Assembly (NCBI GenBank): GCA_040389445.1
Contig: JAZJZX010000010.1
Coordinates: 186,001-250,000 of the forward strand
Origin: UBA5189 sp040389445
GTDB taxonomy: Bacteria; Chloroflexota; Limnocylindria; Limnocylindrales; CSP1-4
DNA: 64,000 bases
Direction: 5' to 3'
Within the stretch, counting starts at the first letter, position 1. Each line of letters starts with the position of its first letter. The position numbers and the translations under genes were made by a program. Shown piece after piece: positions 25,346 through 33,359 of the stretch. The notes below the pieces were generated by a model. The model made no database searches and was not told the DNA's origin. It saw only the letters and a list, made by a program, of their open reading frames with translations.

Positions 25346-26454
25346 GCCGAACTTTCCCGCCTCAGCACCTCGTCCGCGATCCGGTCCCCCACGATACGCC
25401 AATCGAACTCGGACTCCGCCACGGCTCTTGCCCGCTCGCCGATTGCCCGGGTCCGGTCCACATCGGACAGCAGCCCGACGATCGATGCGGCCAGATCCGA
25501 AGCCGCGTCGCCCGAAGCAACGACGCCCACCGCGAAGCGATTGACGATCGTCGCAGTCTCGATGCGCGGCGTCACCACCAATGGCCGCCCGGCAGCGAGC
25601 GAATCGAAGAGCTTCACAGGAAGCGCGACGTCCATGTACTCGCCAGGTGGATGTGCGATGGCGAGCGCACTCGCCTGCCCGAGCGTTTCACCGAGGTCGT
25701 CATACGCGGCAGTGGCAATCCGGATCCAGGAATCGGCGGCAAGGGATGCGCGAAGGCCGTCCAGATACCCCTGGGTCGCATCGCTCGTCGCCACGAGCCA
25801 CAGACGGAGCTCGAGCTCGGGGAGATCCCAACGTGCGAGCCTGGCCGACTCGACGAGCAACTCGAGCCCGCGACCGGGAGCGGCCGCGGACACGACGCCG
25901 ATGGTGGGACGGTCGGGCCATGGTCCGACACGCACCGCGCGCGTATCGGTGCCATTCCCACCGACGATCACCCGATTCGGATCGAGGCCGGCGAGAACCG
26001 CGAAGGAAGCGGTCGGGACCGCGTGCCATCGAAACGCGTCGCAGTTGGCGCGCTGGCGCTGCGCCAGCATGTCCGTCCAGCCCGGCTCCATCCACACCCC
26101 GAGCGTACGAGCCTGGGCGACGGGGTCGTCGTAGATCGCCACCACGGCTGGATCCGTGATCTCGATTGCGGTTCTGAGGACAGGCTCCCGGAGTTTTTCG
26201 GACGCCGCGAACCGGGGCCGTCCGCTGCGTCGTACTCGACGGGCAAGCGCCGACGGAACGATGGACGCGATGGGTCCCAGGGTGACCCTCCGGATCTCTC
26301 GATCCGACCAGCCGCCTTCGAGGATTCGGGCGCCGGTCCGCTCGGCCAGCCGCGTGAAAATGTGATGCCGCCGGATCTCGCCGCCCCAGCGCGGGGCCCG
26401 GCCCTCCCGGAGCACCAACCAGTCCGGCGGGTCGACCCTCGGGCTGAGGGTCAC
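25342..26454 (-). CDS. glycosyltransferase of a locally repeated family (type C, copy 2)
   Basis: 370 residues. The N-terminus shows PDWLVLREGRAPRWGGEIRR, followed by AIYDDPVAQARTLG, VGGNGTDTRAV, IGVVSAAAPGRGLELLVESA and MDVALPVKLFDSLAAGRPLVVTPR. These match the proteins at 14783 and 32157. The GTG at 26454 overlaps the oxidoreductase stop (GTGA), making it the fourth gene of the run acetyltransferase-aminotransferase-oxidoreductase-glycosyltransferase, all joined by 4-base overlaps. That arrangement suggests it handles the sugar made by the three enzymes before it. Donor and acceptor unknown. Confidence 0.82.
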   Translation of the reverse strand: MTLSPRVDPPDWLVLREGRAPRWGGEIRRHHIFTRLAERTGARILEGGWSDREIRRVTLGPIASIVPSALARRVRRSGRPRFAASEKLREPVLRTAIEITDPAVVAIYDDPVAQARTLGVWMEPGWTDMLAQRQRANCDAFRWHAVPTASFAVLAGLDPNRVIVGGNGTDTRAVRVGPWPDRPTIGVVSAAAPGRGLELLVESARLARWDLPELELRLWLVATSDATQGYLDGLRASLAADSWIRIATAAYDDLGETLGQASALAIAHPPGEYMDVALPVKLFDSLAAGRPLVVTPRIETATIVNRFAVGVVASGDAASDLAASIVGLLSDVDRTRAIGERARAVAESEFDWRIVGDRIADEVLRRESSA

Positions 26455-27539
26455 GGCACCGGGAGCGGGCGGGTGCCGGTCGCGGCGCTCCGACCACCAA
26501 GCCTCGCGGCAAGCCCGTCCAGCTCCACCACCGCGCGGCCGGCGGCCGAATCGAGGAGGGCGGTGGCAATCGCGACCGCCCAGAGGCCGTCCTCCGCGTC
26601 CACCTCGGGGCGACCGCCCTCGCGGACCACGCGCAGGAACGCGTCGTGCTCGAGCGCCAGCGGCTCGCCCGTGGGCAAGGGTAGCTCGGCGACCTCGCCC
26701 TCGAACGTCGGCGCATACCCGCCGATGAGGCGCGGGTTGGTGGTGTCCGTGGCGCGCGTGAAGGTGAGTCGCTGGGTCAGGTAGTCGAGCTCGAACATGC
26801 CCTCCTCGCCGACCACGACCAGCTGGCGACGCTTGGCCGGCGTGAGCCAGTCGACGTCGAGCTGGGCGACCACGCCTGAGGGAAAGTGCAGCAGCCCGAA
26901 GAGCAAGTCCTCGTGCGACGCGTGGATCCGCTGCGCAGTTTCCGCGTGGACCCGGATCGGTCGCTCCCCGGCGATCCATGAACAGATGTCGACGTCGTGA
27001 GTCGCAAGGTCGATGGTCACGCCGACGTCGCGGATGCGGGCCGGAAACGGACCGGCGCGGCGGGAGGTGATCGCGTACACGGTCGACAGCCAGCCTTCCC
27101 CGAGCAGGCGCCCCAGTTCACGGACGGCGGGATTGAAGCGCTCGACGTGCCCGACCTGGACCGGGACGCCAGTGGCCCGGGAAGCAGCCACGATCCGGAG
27201 CGCCTCGTCCACGGTCGCGGCCAGCGGCTTCTCGACGAGGACGGCGATCCCGCGCTCGATGGCGGCGAGTGCCAGCGGCACGTGGGCCGTGGTCGGGGCG
27301 GCGATCACGACGGCATCGAGCTCCGCCTCCGCGATCATCGCGAGCGGTTCCGCGAAGCCGGCCGTGCCCGTCTGCGCCACGGCCGCGTCGAGTGCCGCGG
27401 CGACCGGATCGGCCACGGCCGCCAGCCGGACGCCCGCCCGCGTTCCAATGACCCGGAGGTGGTTCCGGCCCATCGAGCCGAGGCCCGCCAGTCCGACGCG
27501 CACCTCGCGGTCCCCGGTCGGGCGCCAGAACGCCGTCAT
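26451..27539 (-). CDS. Gfo/Idh/MocA-family oxidoreductase (WbpB/WlbA-like)
   Basis: NAD(P)-dependent sugar oxidoreductase, 362 residues. Rossmann motif VRVGLAGLGSMGRNHLRVI, then VEKPLAATVDEAL (EKP is the family signature), VQVGHVERFNPAVREL and VTIDLATHDVDICSWI with the catalytic histidine region. The context with a DegT aminotransferase and a left-handed beta-helix acetyltransferase matches WbpB/WlbA, which oxidises C3 of UDP-GlcNAcA before transamination. Start ATG at 27539 overlapping the aminotransferase stop (ATGA). A different UDP-sugar substrate is possible. Confidence 0.87.
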   Translation of the reverse strand: MTAFWRPTGDREVRVGLAGLGSMGRNHLRVIGTRAGVRLAAVADPVAAALDAAVAQTGTAGFAEPLAMIAEAELDAVVIAAPTTAHVPLALAAIERGIAVLVEKPLAATVDEALRIVAASRATGVPVQVGHVERFNPAVRELGRLLGEGWLSTVYAITSRRAGPFPARIRDVGVTIDLATHDVDICSWIAGERPIRVHAETAQRIHASHEDLLFGLLHFPSGVVAQLDVDWLTPAKRRQLVVVGEEGMFELDYLTQRLTFTRATDTTNPRLIGGYAPTFEGEVAELPLPTGEPLALEHDAFLRVVREGGRPEVDAEDGLWAVAIATALLDSAAGRAVVELDGLAARLGGRSAATGTRPLPVP

Positions 27540-28639
27540 GCGGGGGCGCCCACCCCGGCCCGATCGAGGACGGCGCGGCGAACGACCTCGATGACCGTCG
27601 CTCGATCCGGGTCGGACATCCCCGGGTACATCGGCAGGGCGATCGTCCGCTCCGCCGCCCGATCCGTTACCGGCAGATCCGCATGAAGGCCGCGCTCCTG
27701 GATGTATGCCTGCCGATGGACCGGAATCGGGTAGTAGATGTCGGCGCCCACACCCCCGGCACGGATCGCCTCGATGATGGCGTCCCGCTCCGGACCGACC
27801 TCGAGCGTGTACTGGTGATAAACGTGGGTCCGTCCATCGGGCACCGCCGGGGTGGTGACGGGAAGATCGGCGAACCCTTCGTCATAGGCCGCGGCGATCG
27901 CCTGCCGTCGTGCGGTGTTGCGGTCCAGCTTGGCGAGCTGGACCAGGCCGATGGCCGCGTTGAGGTCGGTCATCCGGTAGTTGTAGCCGAGCATCTCGAA
28001 CTGGTAGCGGGTGCGCATGCCCTGGTTGCGATAGAGGCGCAGCCGATCCGCGAGGGCATCGTCGCTGGTGGTGATGAAGCCGCCCTCGGCCGTCGTCATG
28101 TTCTTGGTCGCGTACAGGCTGAATGCCCCATGCCCGAAACTCCCGGCCTTCCGCCCGCGGTAGGTGGCGCCGTGCGCCTGGCACGCATCCTCCACGACGG
28201 CGAGGCCGTGCCGATCGGCGATGGCCCCGATCATGTCCATGTCGGCGACGAGTCCGAACAGGTGCACCGGGACGATGGCCCGGGTTCGCGGCGTGATCGC
28301 CGCCTCGATCTTCTTGGCGTCGATGAGGTACGTGTCCGGCTCGATGTCCACGAAGACCGGCGTGGCGCCCGTGGACAGGATCGCGTTGGCCGTTGCGGCG
28401 AACGTATGGGCAACGGTGATGACCTCGTCGCCCGGCACGATCCCGAGCTGGTCGAAGATCGCCATGAGCGCGAGCGTGCCGTTTGCGACGGCGATCGCGT
28501 GACGGACCCCGCAGTACTCGGCCCACGCGGCCTCGAGCTCCCTGACCCGCGGGCCCTGGGCGATGATCCCGGACCGGATCACCTCAGCGACGGCATCGAT
28601 CTCCTCCTGGCCGAGGTCGGGGCGTGCGATCGGGATCAT
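27536..28639 (-). CDS. DegT/DnrJ/EryC1-family PLP sugar aminotransferase (WbpE-like)
   Basis: PLP-dependent aminotransferase acting on a keto nucleotide-sugar, 367 residues. Signatures: MIPIARPDLGQEEIDAVAEV, AIAVANGTLALMAIFDQLGI, VITVAHTFAATANAIL, PVHLFGLVADMD, VVEDACQAHGATYRG, FSLYATKNMTTAEGG with the PLP lysine, and GYNYRMTDLNAAIGLVQL. In WbpE it makes UDP-GlcNAc3NA from the 3-keto compound supplied by WbpB, using glutamate. ATG at 28639 overlaps the acetyltransferase stop and the 3' end overlaps the oxidoreductase start. Confidence 0.9.
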   Translation of the reverse strand: MIPIARPDLGQEEIDAVAEVIRSGIIAQGPRVRELEAAWAEYCGVRHAIAVANGTLALMAIFDQLGIVPGDEVITVAHTFAATANAILSTGATPVFVDIEPDTYLIDAKKIEAAITPRTRAIVPVHLFGLVADMDMIGAIADRHGLAVVEDACQAHGATYRGRKAGSFGHGAFSLYATKNMTTAEGGFITTSDDALADRLRLYRNQGMRTRYQFEMLGYNYRMTDLNAAIGLVQLAKLDRNTARRQAIAAAYDEGFADLPVTTPAVPDGRTHVYHQYTLEVGPERDAIIEAIRAGGVGADIYYPIPVHRQAYIQERGLHADLPVTDRAAERTIALPMYPGMSDPDRATVIEVVRRAVLDRAGVGAPA

Positions 28640-29301
28640 GAGGGCATTCCTTCTCTGGGTCGAGGCAGTTCGACGAGGGATTCGGTATCCGGGACGTAGG
28701 TGCGGGCACAGCTCGGGCAGTGGAGCTGGGGGTTGGTGGCGTATTGCGCCCGCCTGGCCGCTGCCGAGGCGCCGCCGGCATCCTGCAGGCGGGCCCCGCA
28801 GGCGCACACCCAACCGATCCGGCGGGCCGGACTGCCGACCACCAGGGCATGGGTGGGGACGTCGCGGGTGACGACGGCTCCGGCACCGACGGTCGCGAAG
28901 CGGCCGACGTCGATGCCGGCCACGACCACGGCACCGGCACCGATGGACGAACCATGGCCAAGCCGGATGGGGCTGACCGTCCAGTCCTCGGCGCGCGCGA
29001 GATCGCCGGTTGCGGTGATCGCCCTGGGGTATCGATCGTTGGTGAGGATGGCGCCGGGTCCGATGAACACGCCGTCCTCGACGGTCACGCCGTGATACAC
29101 GAGGGCGCCGTTCTGGATCTTGACCATGCTCCCGATCTCGACGCCCTCATCGATGAAGACATCCCTGCCGATGACGCAGTTCGCCCCGATACGGGTGCCG
29201 GCCCTGATCTGGGCGCGATGCCAGATGCTGGTACCCGGACCGACGGTCACGTCGGCCTCGATGTCGGCACTCGGATGCACGCGCGCGGAGGGGTCGATCA
29301 C
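28636..29301 (-). CDS. left-handed beta-helix sugar N-acetyltransferase (WbpD/WlbB-like) with C-terminal zinc ribbon
   Basis: 221 residues from GTG at 29301. Hexapeptide repeats run through most of the chain (VHPSADIEADVTVGPGTSI, RIGANCVIGRDVFI). The WbpD-type active-site stretch KIQNGALVYHGVTVEDGVFI with ILTNDRYPRA follows, and then GAGAVVTRDVPTHALVVGSPA. The last ~50 residues add a CxC ... CPSC zinc-ribbon-like motif. Expected role: acetyl-CoA-dependent acetylation of the 3-amino group to give UDP-GlcNAc3NAcA. First gene of the four-gene overlapping operon. AGGAGG lies 14 bases before the GTG and a weaker AGGA nearer, so the exact start is uncertain. Confidence 0.88.
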   Translation of the reverse strand: MIDPSARVHPSADIEADVTVGPGTSIWHRAQIRAGTRIGANCVIGRDVFIDEGVEIGSMVKIQNGALVYHGVTVEDGVFIGPGAILTNDRYPRAITATGDLARAEDWTVSPIRLGHGSSIGAGAVVVAGIDVGRFATVGAGAVVTRDVPTHALVVGSPARRIGWVCACGARLQDAGGASAAARRAQYATNPQLHCPSCARTYVPDTESLVELPRPREGMPS

Positions 29302-29400
29302 CGTGGTCCTGCCATCCTCCTGCTGCGGCTTCGAGCCGCGCGCATGGGCGGCGCGACCTCGTCGGAATGGTCCGGAGCGGAGACCGGAACCTGGCCGCGA

Positions 29401-29406
29401 AGTATA
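29401..29406 (-). promoter_or_regulatory. putative -10 element for the sugar-biosynthesis operon 29301-25342
   Basis: TATACT on the minus strand, about 100 bases before the acetyltransferase start, in the 118-base gap behind the small membrane protein gene. It matches the hexamers before mreB and the 15883 operon. No convincing -35. Confidence 0.35.
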
Positions 29407-29419
29407 CCGGAGGGCACCC

Positions 29420-29989
29420 TCAGCCCTTCCTGCGACCGCGCCCGAACAGGCCAGCGAGAATCCCGAGGACCGCCCCGAGGGCAACGGCTCCGCGCCAATC
29501 CATGAGCACCCTGACCTCGCCCGAAACTCGCTGGGCGAGGAGAAAGACGACCACGGACGGGCGATGCACGGCAACGTCCTGGGCGATGAGGGTACGAACG
29601 AACGCCTGCTCGACACGCGCATGCTGCGCCAGGACGGTGCCGGCCACGCCCTGCGAAATGCTGACCTCGCCGCCCAGGGCGGCCCCGAGGGCGCCCATCT
29701 CCACGGACACGCGATCGGCCCGCGCGGCGCCAATGGCTCCCTGGGTGACCGCGACGTCGGTCGCGTCGACACGCCCGATCGCGCCCTGATGGACTTCGAC
29801 GGCCTCGGCCTCGATCCACGCCCCGTCCTCGTCGATGCCGGGTGGCGGCACGCCGGGTGCCGTGGCGGCCTCGGCCGGCACGGCACGTTCCACGGGCAGC
29901 GTGTCCAGCGCCGCGGCCTTCGCAGGTCCGCGCCGCTGCCGTGGCTTCTTCGGTGCGGAAGGAGCGCCTTCCGGATCGCTGGTCGTCAT
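29420..29989 (-). CDS. hypothetical protein with 15-residue solenoid-like repeats and C-terminal membrane helix
   Basis: 189 residues from ATG at 29989. I do not recognise a named family. A basic, Pro/Ala-rich N-terminus (1-55) is followed by five to six imperfect repeats of about 15 residues with the pattern VxVxQGAIGxxxAxx (VEVHQGAIGRVDATD, VAVTQGAIGAARADR, VSVEMGALGAALGGE, VSISQGVAGTVLAQH and so on). The regular spacing suggests a small beta-solenoid. A hydrophobic segment (AVALGAVLGILAGLFG) and a basic tail GRGRRKG end it, giving a tail-anchored topology. Divergent from the DUF3048 gene; upstream of the WbpD-like operon. Confidence 0.65.
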   Translation of the reverse strand: MTTSDPEGAPSAPKKPRQRRGPAKAAALDTLPVERAVPAEAATAPGVPPPGIDEDGAWIEAEAVEVHQGAIGRVDATDVAVTQGAIGAARADRVSVEMGALGAALGGEVSISQGVAGTVLAQHARVEQAFVRTLIAQDVAVHRPSVVVFLLAQRVSGEVRVLMDWRGAVALGAVLGILAGLFGRGRRKG

Positions 29990-30050
29990 CGCGGAACCTC
30001 GCTGCTGGTCGGTGTCGGCACGCTCCGCTATTCTGCGCCCGGCGCGGCCG

Positions 30051-31289
30051 ATGAGCCCGCATGGCGAGGTGAGCTTGAAGGTTCCACGATTGAACACGGG
30101 CGCTGGTGGTCTGAGGCTTGCCGCGCTCGGAGGTCTGGTGGTCGCCGTCGTCGTGGTAGGCCTGAATGCCGGCCCGCTCTCCTCCGGTGTCGTGGGCGTG
30201 ATCTCAGCGCCGTCGGTCGAGGCGTCGGGCTCGTCCAGCATCGCCGTGGTCCCGAGCGCCACCCCCACGGACACACCCCTCGCGACACCGGTTCCGACCC
30301 CGAGCCCATCGCCCACCCCGGTACCGACGCCCGTGCTGATCCCGGCGCCACTCACCGGCCTGCTCGTCACGGAGTCGGCCGCCCTCCAGTATCCGATCGC
30401 GGTGATGGTCGACGATCACAAGGCTGCCCGCCCGCAGTCCGGATTCAACGCTGCTGCACAGGTCTGGCAGGCGCCCGCCGAGGGCGGCATTCCGCGCTAC
30501 ATGATGCTCTTCCAGGACAGCCTCCCATCGAGCGTCGGGCCCATTCGGAGTGCGCGGCAGTACTACATCGAATGGGCGTCCGAGTGGAGGGCGCTGTATG
30601 TCCACGTGGGCGGCTCGCCCCAGGCCATGACGACGCTCAGGAAGAGCGGGCGCGGCCAGCTGGTCTACAACGCCGACGGCCTGCGCTTCGACGGCACGCG
30701 GATGTGGCGGGTGAAGGACCGGGCCGCGCCCCACAACGTCTACACCGATGCGGACAACCTCCTCCAGATGGGTGCGGCCGTCGGCGCCACGAACCAACGG
30801 CCTGAGCCCGCCTGGACCTTCGGCTCGGCGACCGCACTCGACGAGCGGCCGTCGGGAACCACGATCGTGGTCAAGTACCCGTACGAGACGATCACCTACC
30901 GGTACGACACGCTGTCCAACACCTACCGGCGGTTCATCGACGGCTCGAAGACACAGCAGGTGGACCGGGCCGATGACCGGCCGGTCGCTCCGACCAACGT
31001 GGTCATCCTGCGGATCCGGTTCGGGCCCCTCAACGACGGGCACCCGGAGAAGAATCGCCTCGAGGCACAGAACGTCGGGGCCGGCGAGGCCATCATCTCG
31101 TCCAACGGCAGGGTCATCCAGGGGACCTGGAAGAAGGCGGCGGCGGACGCGCCCACCCTGCTCTTCGGGCCGGATGGCCGACCCGTCACCCTGGCCGCCG
31201 GCCAGACGTTCGTCCAGGTGATCGCGTTGTCCTACGAGTATTCGATCGTCGAGGGCGTGGCGCCGACCACCGGCATCGACGCACGCTGA
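30051..31289 (+). CDS. DUF3048 (YerB-like) secreted or membrane-anchored protein
   Basis: 412 residues. The N-terminus holds a single hydrophobic helix (LAALGGLVVAVVVVGLNAG), then a Thr/Pro/Ser-rich stalk (TPSPSPTPVPTP), then the DUF3048 region: YPIAVMVDDHKAARPQSGF, VWQAPAEGGIPRYMMLFQD, VGPIRSARQYYIEWA, VHVGGSPQA, and a C-terminal GPLNDGHPEKNRLEAQNVGAGEA-type segment. Function of the family is unknown; Bacillus YerB is a lipoprotein, but no lipobox cysteine is visible here. ATG at 30051 is used; a TTG at 30075 with GAGG 5 bases upstream is a possible start. A TATTCT hexamer at 30029-30034 could be its -10. Confidence 0.85.
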   Translation: MSPHGEVSLKVPRLNTGAGGLRLAALGGLVVAVVVVGLNAGPLSSGVVGVISAPSVEASGSSSIAVVPSATPTDTPLATPVPTPSPSPTPVPTPVLIPAPLTGLLVTESAALQYPIAVMVDDHKAARPQSGFNAAAQVWQAPAEGGIPRYMMLFQDSLPSSVGPIRSARQYYIEWASEWRALYVHVGGSPQAMTTLRKSGRGQLVYNADGLRFDGTRMWRVKDRAAPHNVYTDADNLLQMGAAVGATNQRPEPAWTFGSATALDERPSGTTIVVKYPYETITYRYDTLSNTYRRFIDGSKTQQVDRADDRPVAPTNVVILRIRFGPLNDGHPEKNRLEAQNVGAGEAIISSNGRVIQGTWKKAAADAPTLLFGPDGRPVTLAAGQTFVQVIALSYEYSIVEGVAPTTGIDAR

Positions 31290-31320
31290 TCCGCCCTGAC
31301 GCACGCTGATCCGCCCTGAC
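31281..31320. repeat. perfect 20-base direct duplication across a stop codon
   Basis: gcacgctgatccgccctgac occurs twice in direct succession. The first copy contains the DUF3048 stop codon, so the second copy is a non-coding echo of the gene end. It lies in the 61-base convergent gap before the GT2 gene. Confidence 0.85.
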
Positions 31321-31350
31321 GCCATGCCATCCGCCCGGACCAGGGTCCGG

Positions 31351-32160
31351 CTAGCCCTCGTTGGCGCCGCGCGGCCACCGGAGCTTCGCCAGCAGTTCCT
31401 CGGCCCGGAGCCGGACGACGACGAGCAGGGCCTCGACGATGATGCGCCGGGACATCTTGGAGTGACCGACGCGACGATCCTGGAACGTGATGGGAACCTC
31501 GAGGACGCGGGCCCCCGATCGTGACGCCCGATGCGTCATCTCGATCTGGAACACATACCCGCCGGCGTGGATGCCCGCGAATGGCACGGCCGCGAGCGTC
31601 GAGGGTCGCCAGGCCTTGAAACCGCCGGTCAGGTCGTACGGGCGCAGGACCAGGACGAGGCGCGCGAACAGGCTCCCGCCTCGGGAAACGACGCGGCGCC
31701 CGACACCCCAATCGAGCACCCGCCCACCCCGCACATAGCGGCTCCCGATGACCAGATCCGCCTGATCCCGCTCGACGGGCGCAATCAGGAGCGGCAGGAC
31801 GGCCGGGTCGTGTGACCAGTCGGCGTCCATCTGCACGACGACACGGGCACCCTCCTCGAGCGCCACGCGAAAGCCGGCCAGGTACGCCCGCCCGAGTCCC
31901 TGCTTGCCGGGTCGGTGAAGCACCCTGACCCGCGAGTCGTGCGCCGCCAACTCGTCGGCGATCCGGCCCGTGCCGTCCGGCGAGTTGTCGTCCACGACCA
32001 GGAGGACGGCGCTCGGCAGCGACGCCAGGATCGCCTGGGCGATGCCCGGCAGGTTTTCCGCTTCGTTGTAGGTGGGAAGCACGACCCATGGACATTCGCT
32101 CCGGGGTCCCGGCGGCGTTTCGCTCGAGGGCGGGACCGGGGATCGTTCACCCTGTGTCAC
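31351..32160 (-). CDS. GT2 glycosyltransferase, polyprenol-phosphate mannosyl/glucosyltransferase-like (DPM1-type)
   Basis: 269 residues, GT-A fold. CPWVVLPTYNEAENLPGIAQAI and LLVVDDNSPDGTGRIADEL are characteristic of dolichol/polyprenol-phosphate mannose synthases; QMDADWSHDP is the metal-binding DxD, and VIGSRYVRGG and DLTGGFKAWRP follow. No C-terminal membrane helices are present, as in the short DPM1 class. Expected product: polyprenyl-phosphate hexose for extracytoplasmic glycosylation. GTG start overlapping the upstream type C glycosyltransferase (GTGA). Last gene of the methyltransferase-WsaF-type C-GT2 run. Confidence 0.9.
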   Translation of the reverse strand: MTQGERSPVPPSSETPPGPRSECPWVVLPTYNEAENLPGIAQAILASLPSAVLLVVDDNSPDGTGRIADELAAHDSRVRVLHRPGKQGLGRAYLAGFRVALEEGARVVVQMDADWSHDPAVLPLLIAPVERDQADLVIGSRYVRGGRVLDWGVGRRVVSRGGSLFARLVLVLRPYDLTGGFKAWRPSTLAAVPFAGIHAGGYVFQIEMTHRASRSGARVLEVPITFQDRRVGHSKMSRRIIVEALLVVVRLRAEELLAKLRWPRGANEG

Positions 32161-33206
32161 GTCTGCACCGCCAGGATTGCTTCGGCGAGTCTCGTGCCGA
32201 TGACGCGCCAGTCGTAATCGCTTTCGGCTGCTGCCCTCGCATTGGCACCCAGGCGCTGGGCGAGCTCGGGGTCTCGAAGGAGCCGATCCAGGGGTGCCGC
32301 CAGATCATCGGGTGAATCTCCGGCCGTGACGAGGCCCGCCCGATGGGTGTCCACGACCCGGGCGGTCTCGCGACGCGGGGTCGTCACCGTCGGGCGGCCG
32401 GACGCGAGTGCGTCGTAGAGCTTCAACGGGGCAACGGAATCCCAATAGTCGTGGCTCGGCGTGGGAATGACCAGCGCGGTCGCCCTTCCGAGCTGGACGC
32501 TCATTGCTTCATATGGCGCGGACCCGATCTCGATCCACGATTCGGAGACCAACGTTTCGCGGAGTTCGTGGAGGTACATCGCGCTGGCGTCTCCGGTCGC
32601 TGCCAGCCACAACAGGAGCCGGACCTCCGGATGCTCCGGTCGAAGACGGCGGACTGCCTCGATCAACTCCTCGATTCCACGGTTCGGCGCAGCGCCGGAA
32701 ACGAATCCGATGGCGGGCTGGGTGGGCCACGGCTCCGGACGAATCACCGCGGTGTCGGTGCCGTTGCCGGCGACAATCACGCGAGACAGATCCAGGCCGG
32801 CGAGTTCTGCAAACGGGCGCGACGGCGCGATCAACCAGCGAAACGTCTCCGTATTCGCCCGCATCATCTTCTGCAGTTCCGCAACGCGCGCCGGTTCGAA
32901 TGGAACACCGAGGGCCTCGGCCTGAAGGACCGGCTCGTCGTGAATGTCCACGGCGACCGCTCTACCCAGCGTCCGGACATTCTCGAGCTGGTTGTCGAGC
33001 AGCAGTTCGGCTGAAGCGACACGGGCCCGTCGCCAGACGGCCCAGCGCGGACCACGCAGGTCCAGGAGCGCGCGCCGCAACGGGCCTCGGAATTCAATCG
33101 CCTGACCCTGCGTCCGATGAAGAAGGGCGTCGAAGATGTACCGCCTGCGCAGATCGCCACCGTAGCGCGCCCGCACACCCTCTCGCATGATCAACCAGTG
33201 AGTCAT
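32157..33206 (-). CDS. glycosyltransferase of a locally repeated family (type C, copy 3)
   Basis: 349 residues. MTHWLIMREGVRARYGGDLRRR, VDIHDEPVLQAEALG, VAGNGTD, GFVSGAAPNRGIEELIEAV and DSVAPLKLYDALASGRPTVTTPR match copies at 14783 and 25342. The N-terminal fold begins with a short strand and an unusual WGGD/YGGD-LRRR motif instead of the usual glycine-rich GT4 loop. ATG at 33206 is chosen; it aligns with the paralogues. The 153-base gap to the WsaF-like gene holds nothing recognisable. Confidence 0.82.
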   Translation of the reverse strand: MTHWLIMREGVRARYGGDLRRRYIFDALLHRTQGQAIEFRGPLRRALLDLRGPRWAVWRRARVASAELLLDNQLENVRTLGRAVAVDIHDEPVLQAEALGVPFEPARVAELQKMMRANTETFRWLIAPSRPFAELAGLDLSRVIVAGNGTDTAVIRPEPWPTQPAIGFVSGAAPNRGIEELIEAVRRLRPEHPEVRLLLWLAATGDASAMYLHELRETLVSESWIEIGSAPYEAMSVQLGRATALVIPTPSHDYWDSVAPLKLYDALASGRPTVTTPRRETARVVDTHRAGLVTAGDSPDDLAAPLDRLLRDPELAQRLGANARAAAESDYDWRVIGTRLAEAILAVQT

Positions 33207-33359
33207 GCCTGCTCTCGCCGTTGGCCTGCGAGGCACGGTTGGGGATCGGCGAGCGTGTCGGTCACGGGCACTCCTCGGGTAAATCTGGCGGCGCTCCGCC
33301 CTCGTGGCGCAATCGGGAAGGCAGCCTCGGAATACCAGGCCGCCAGCCTGTCGGATGGA

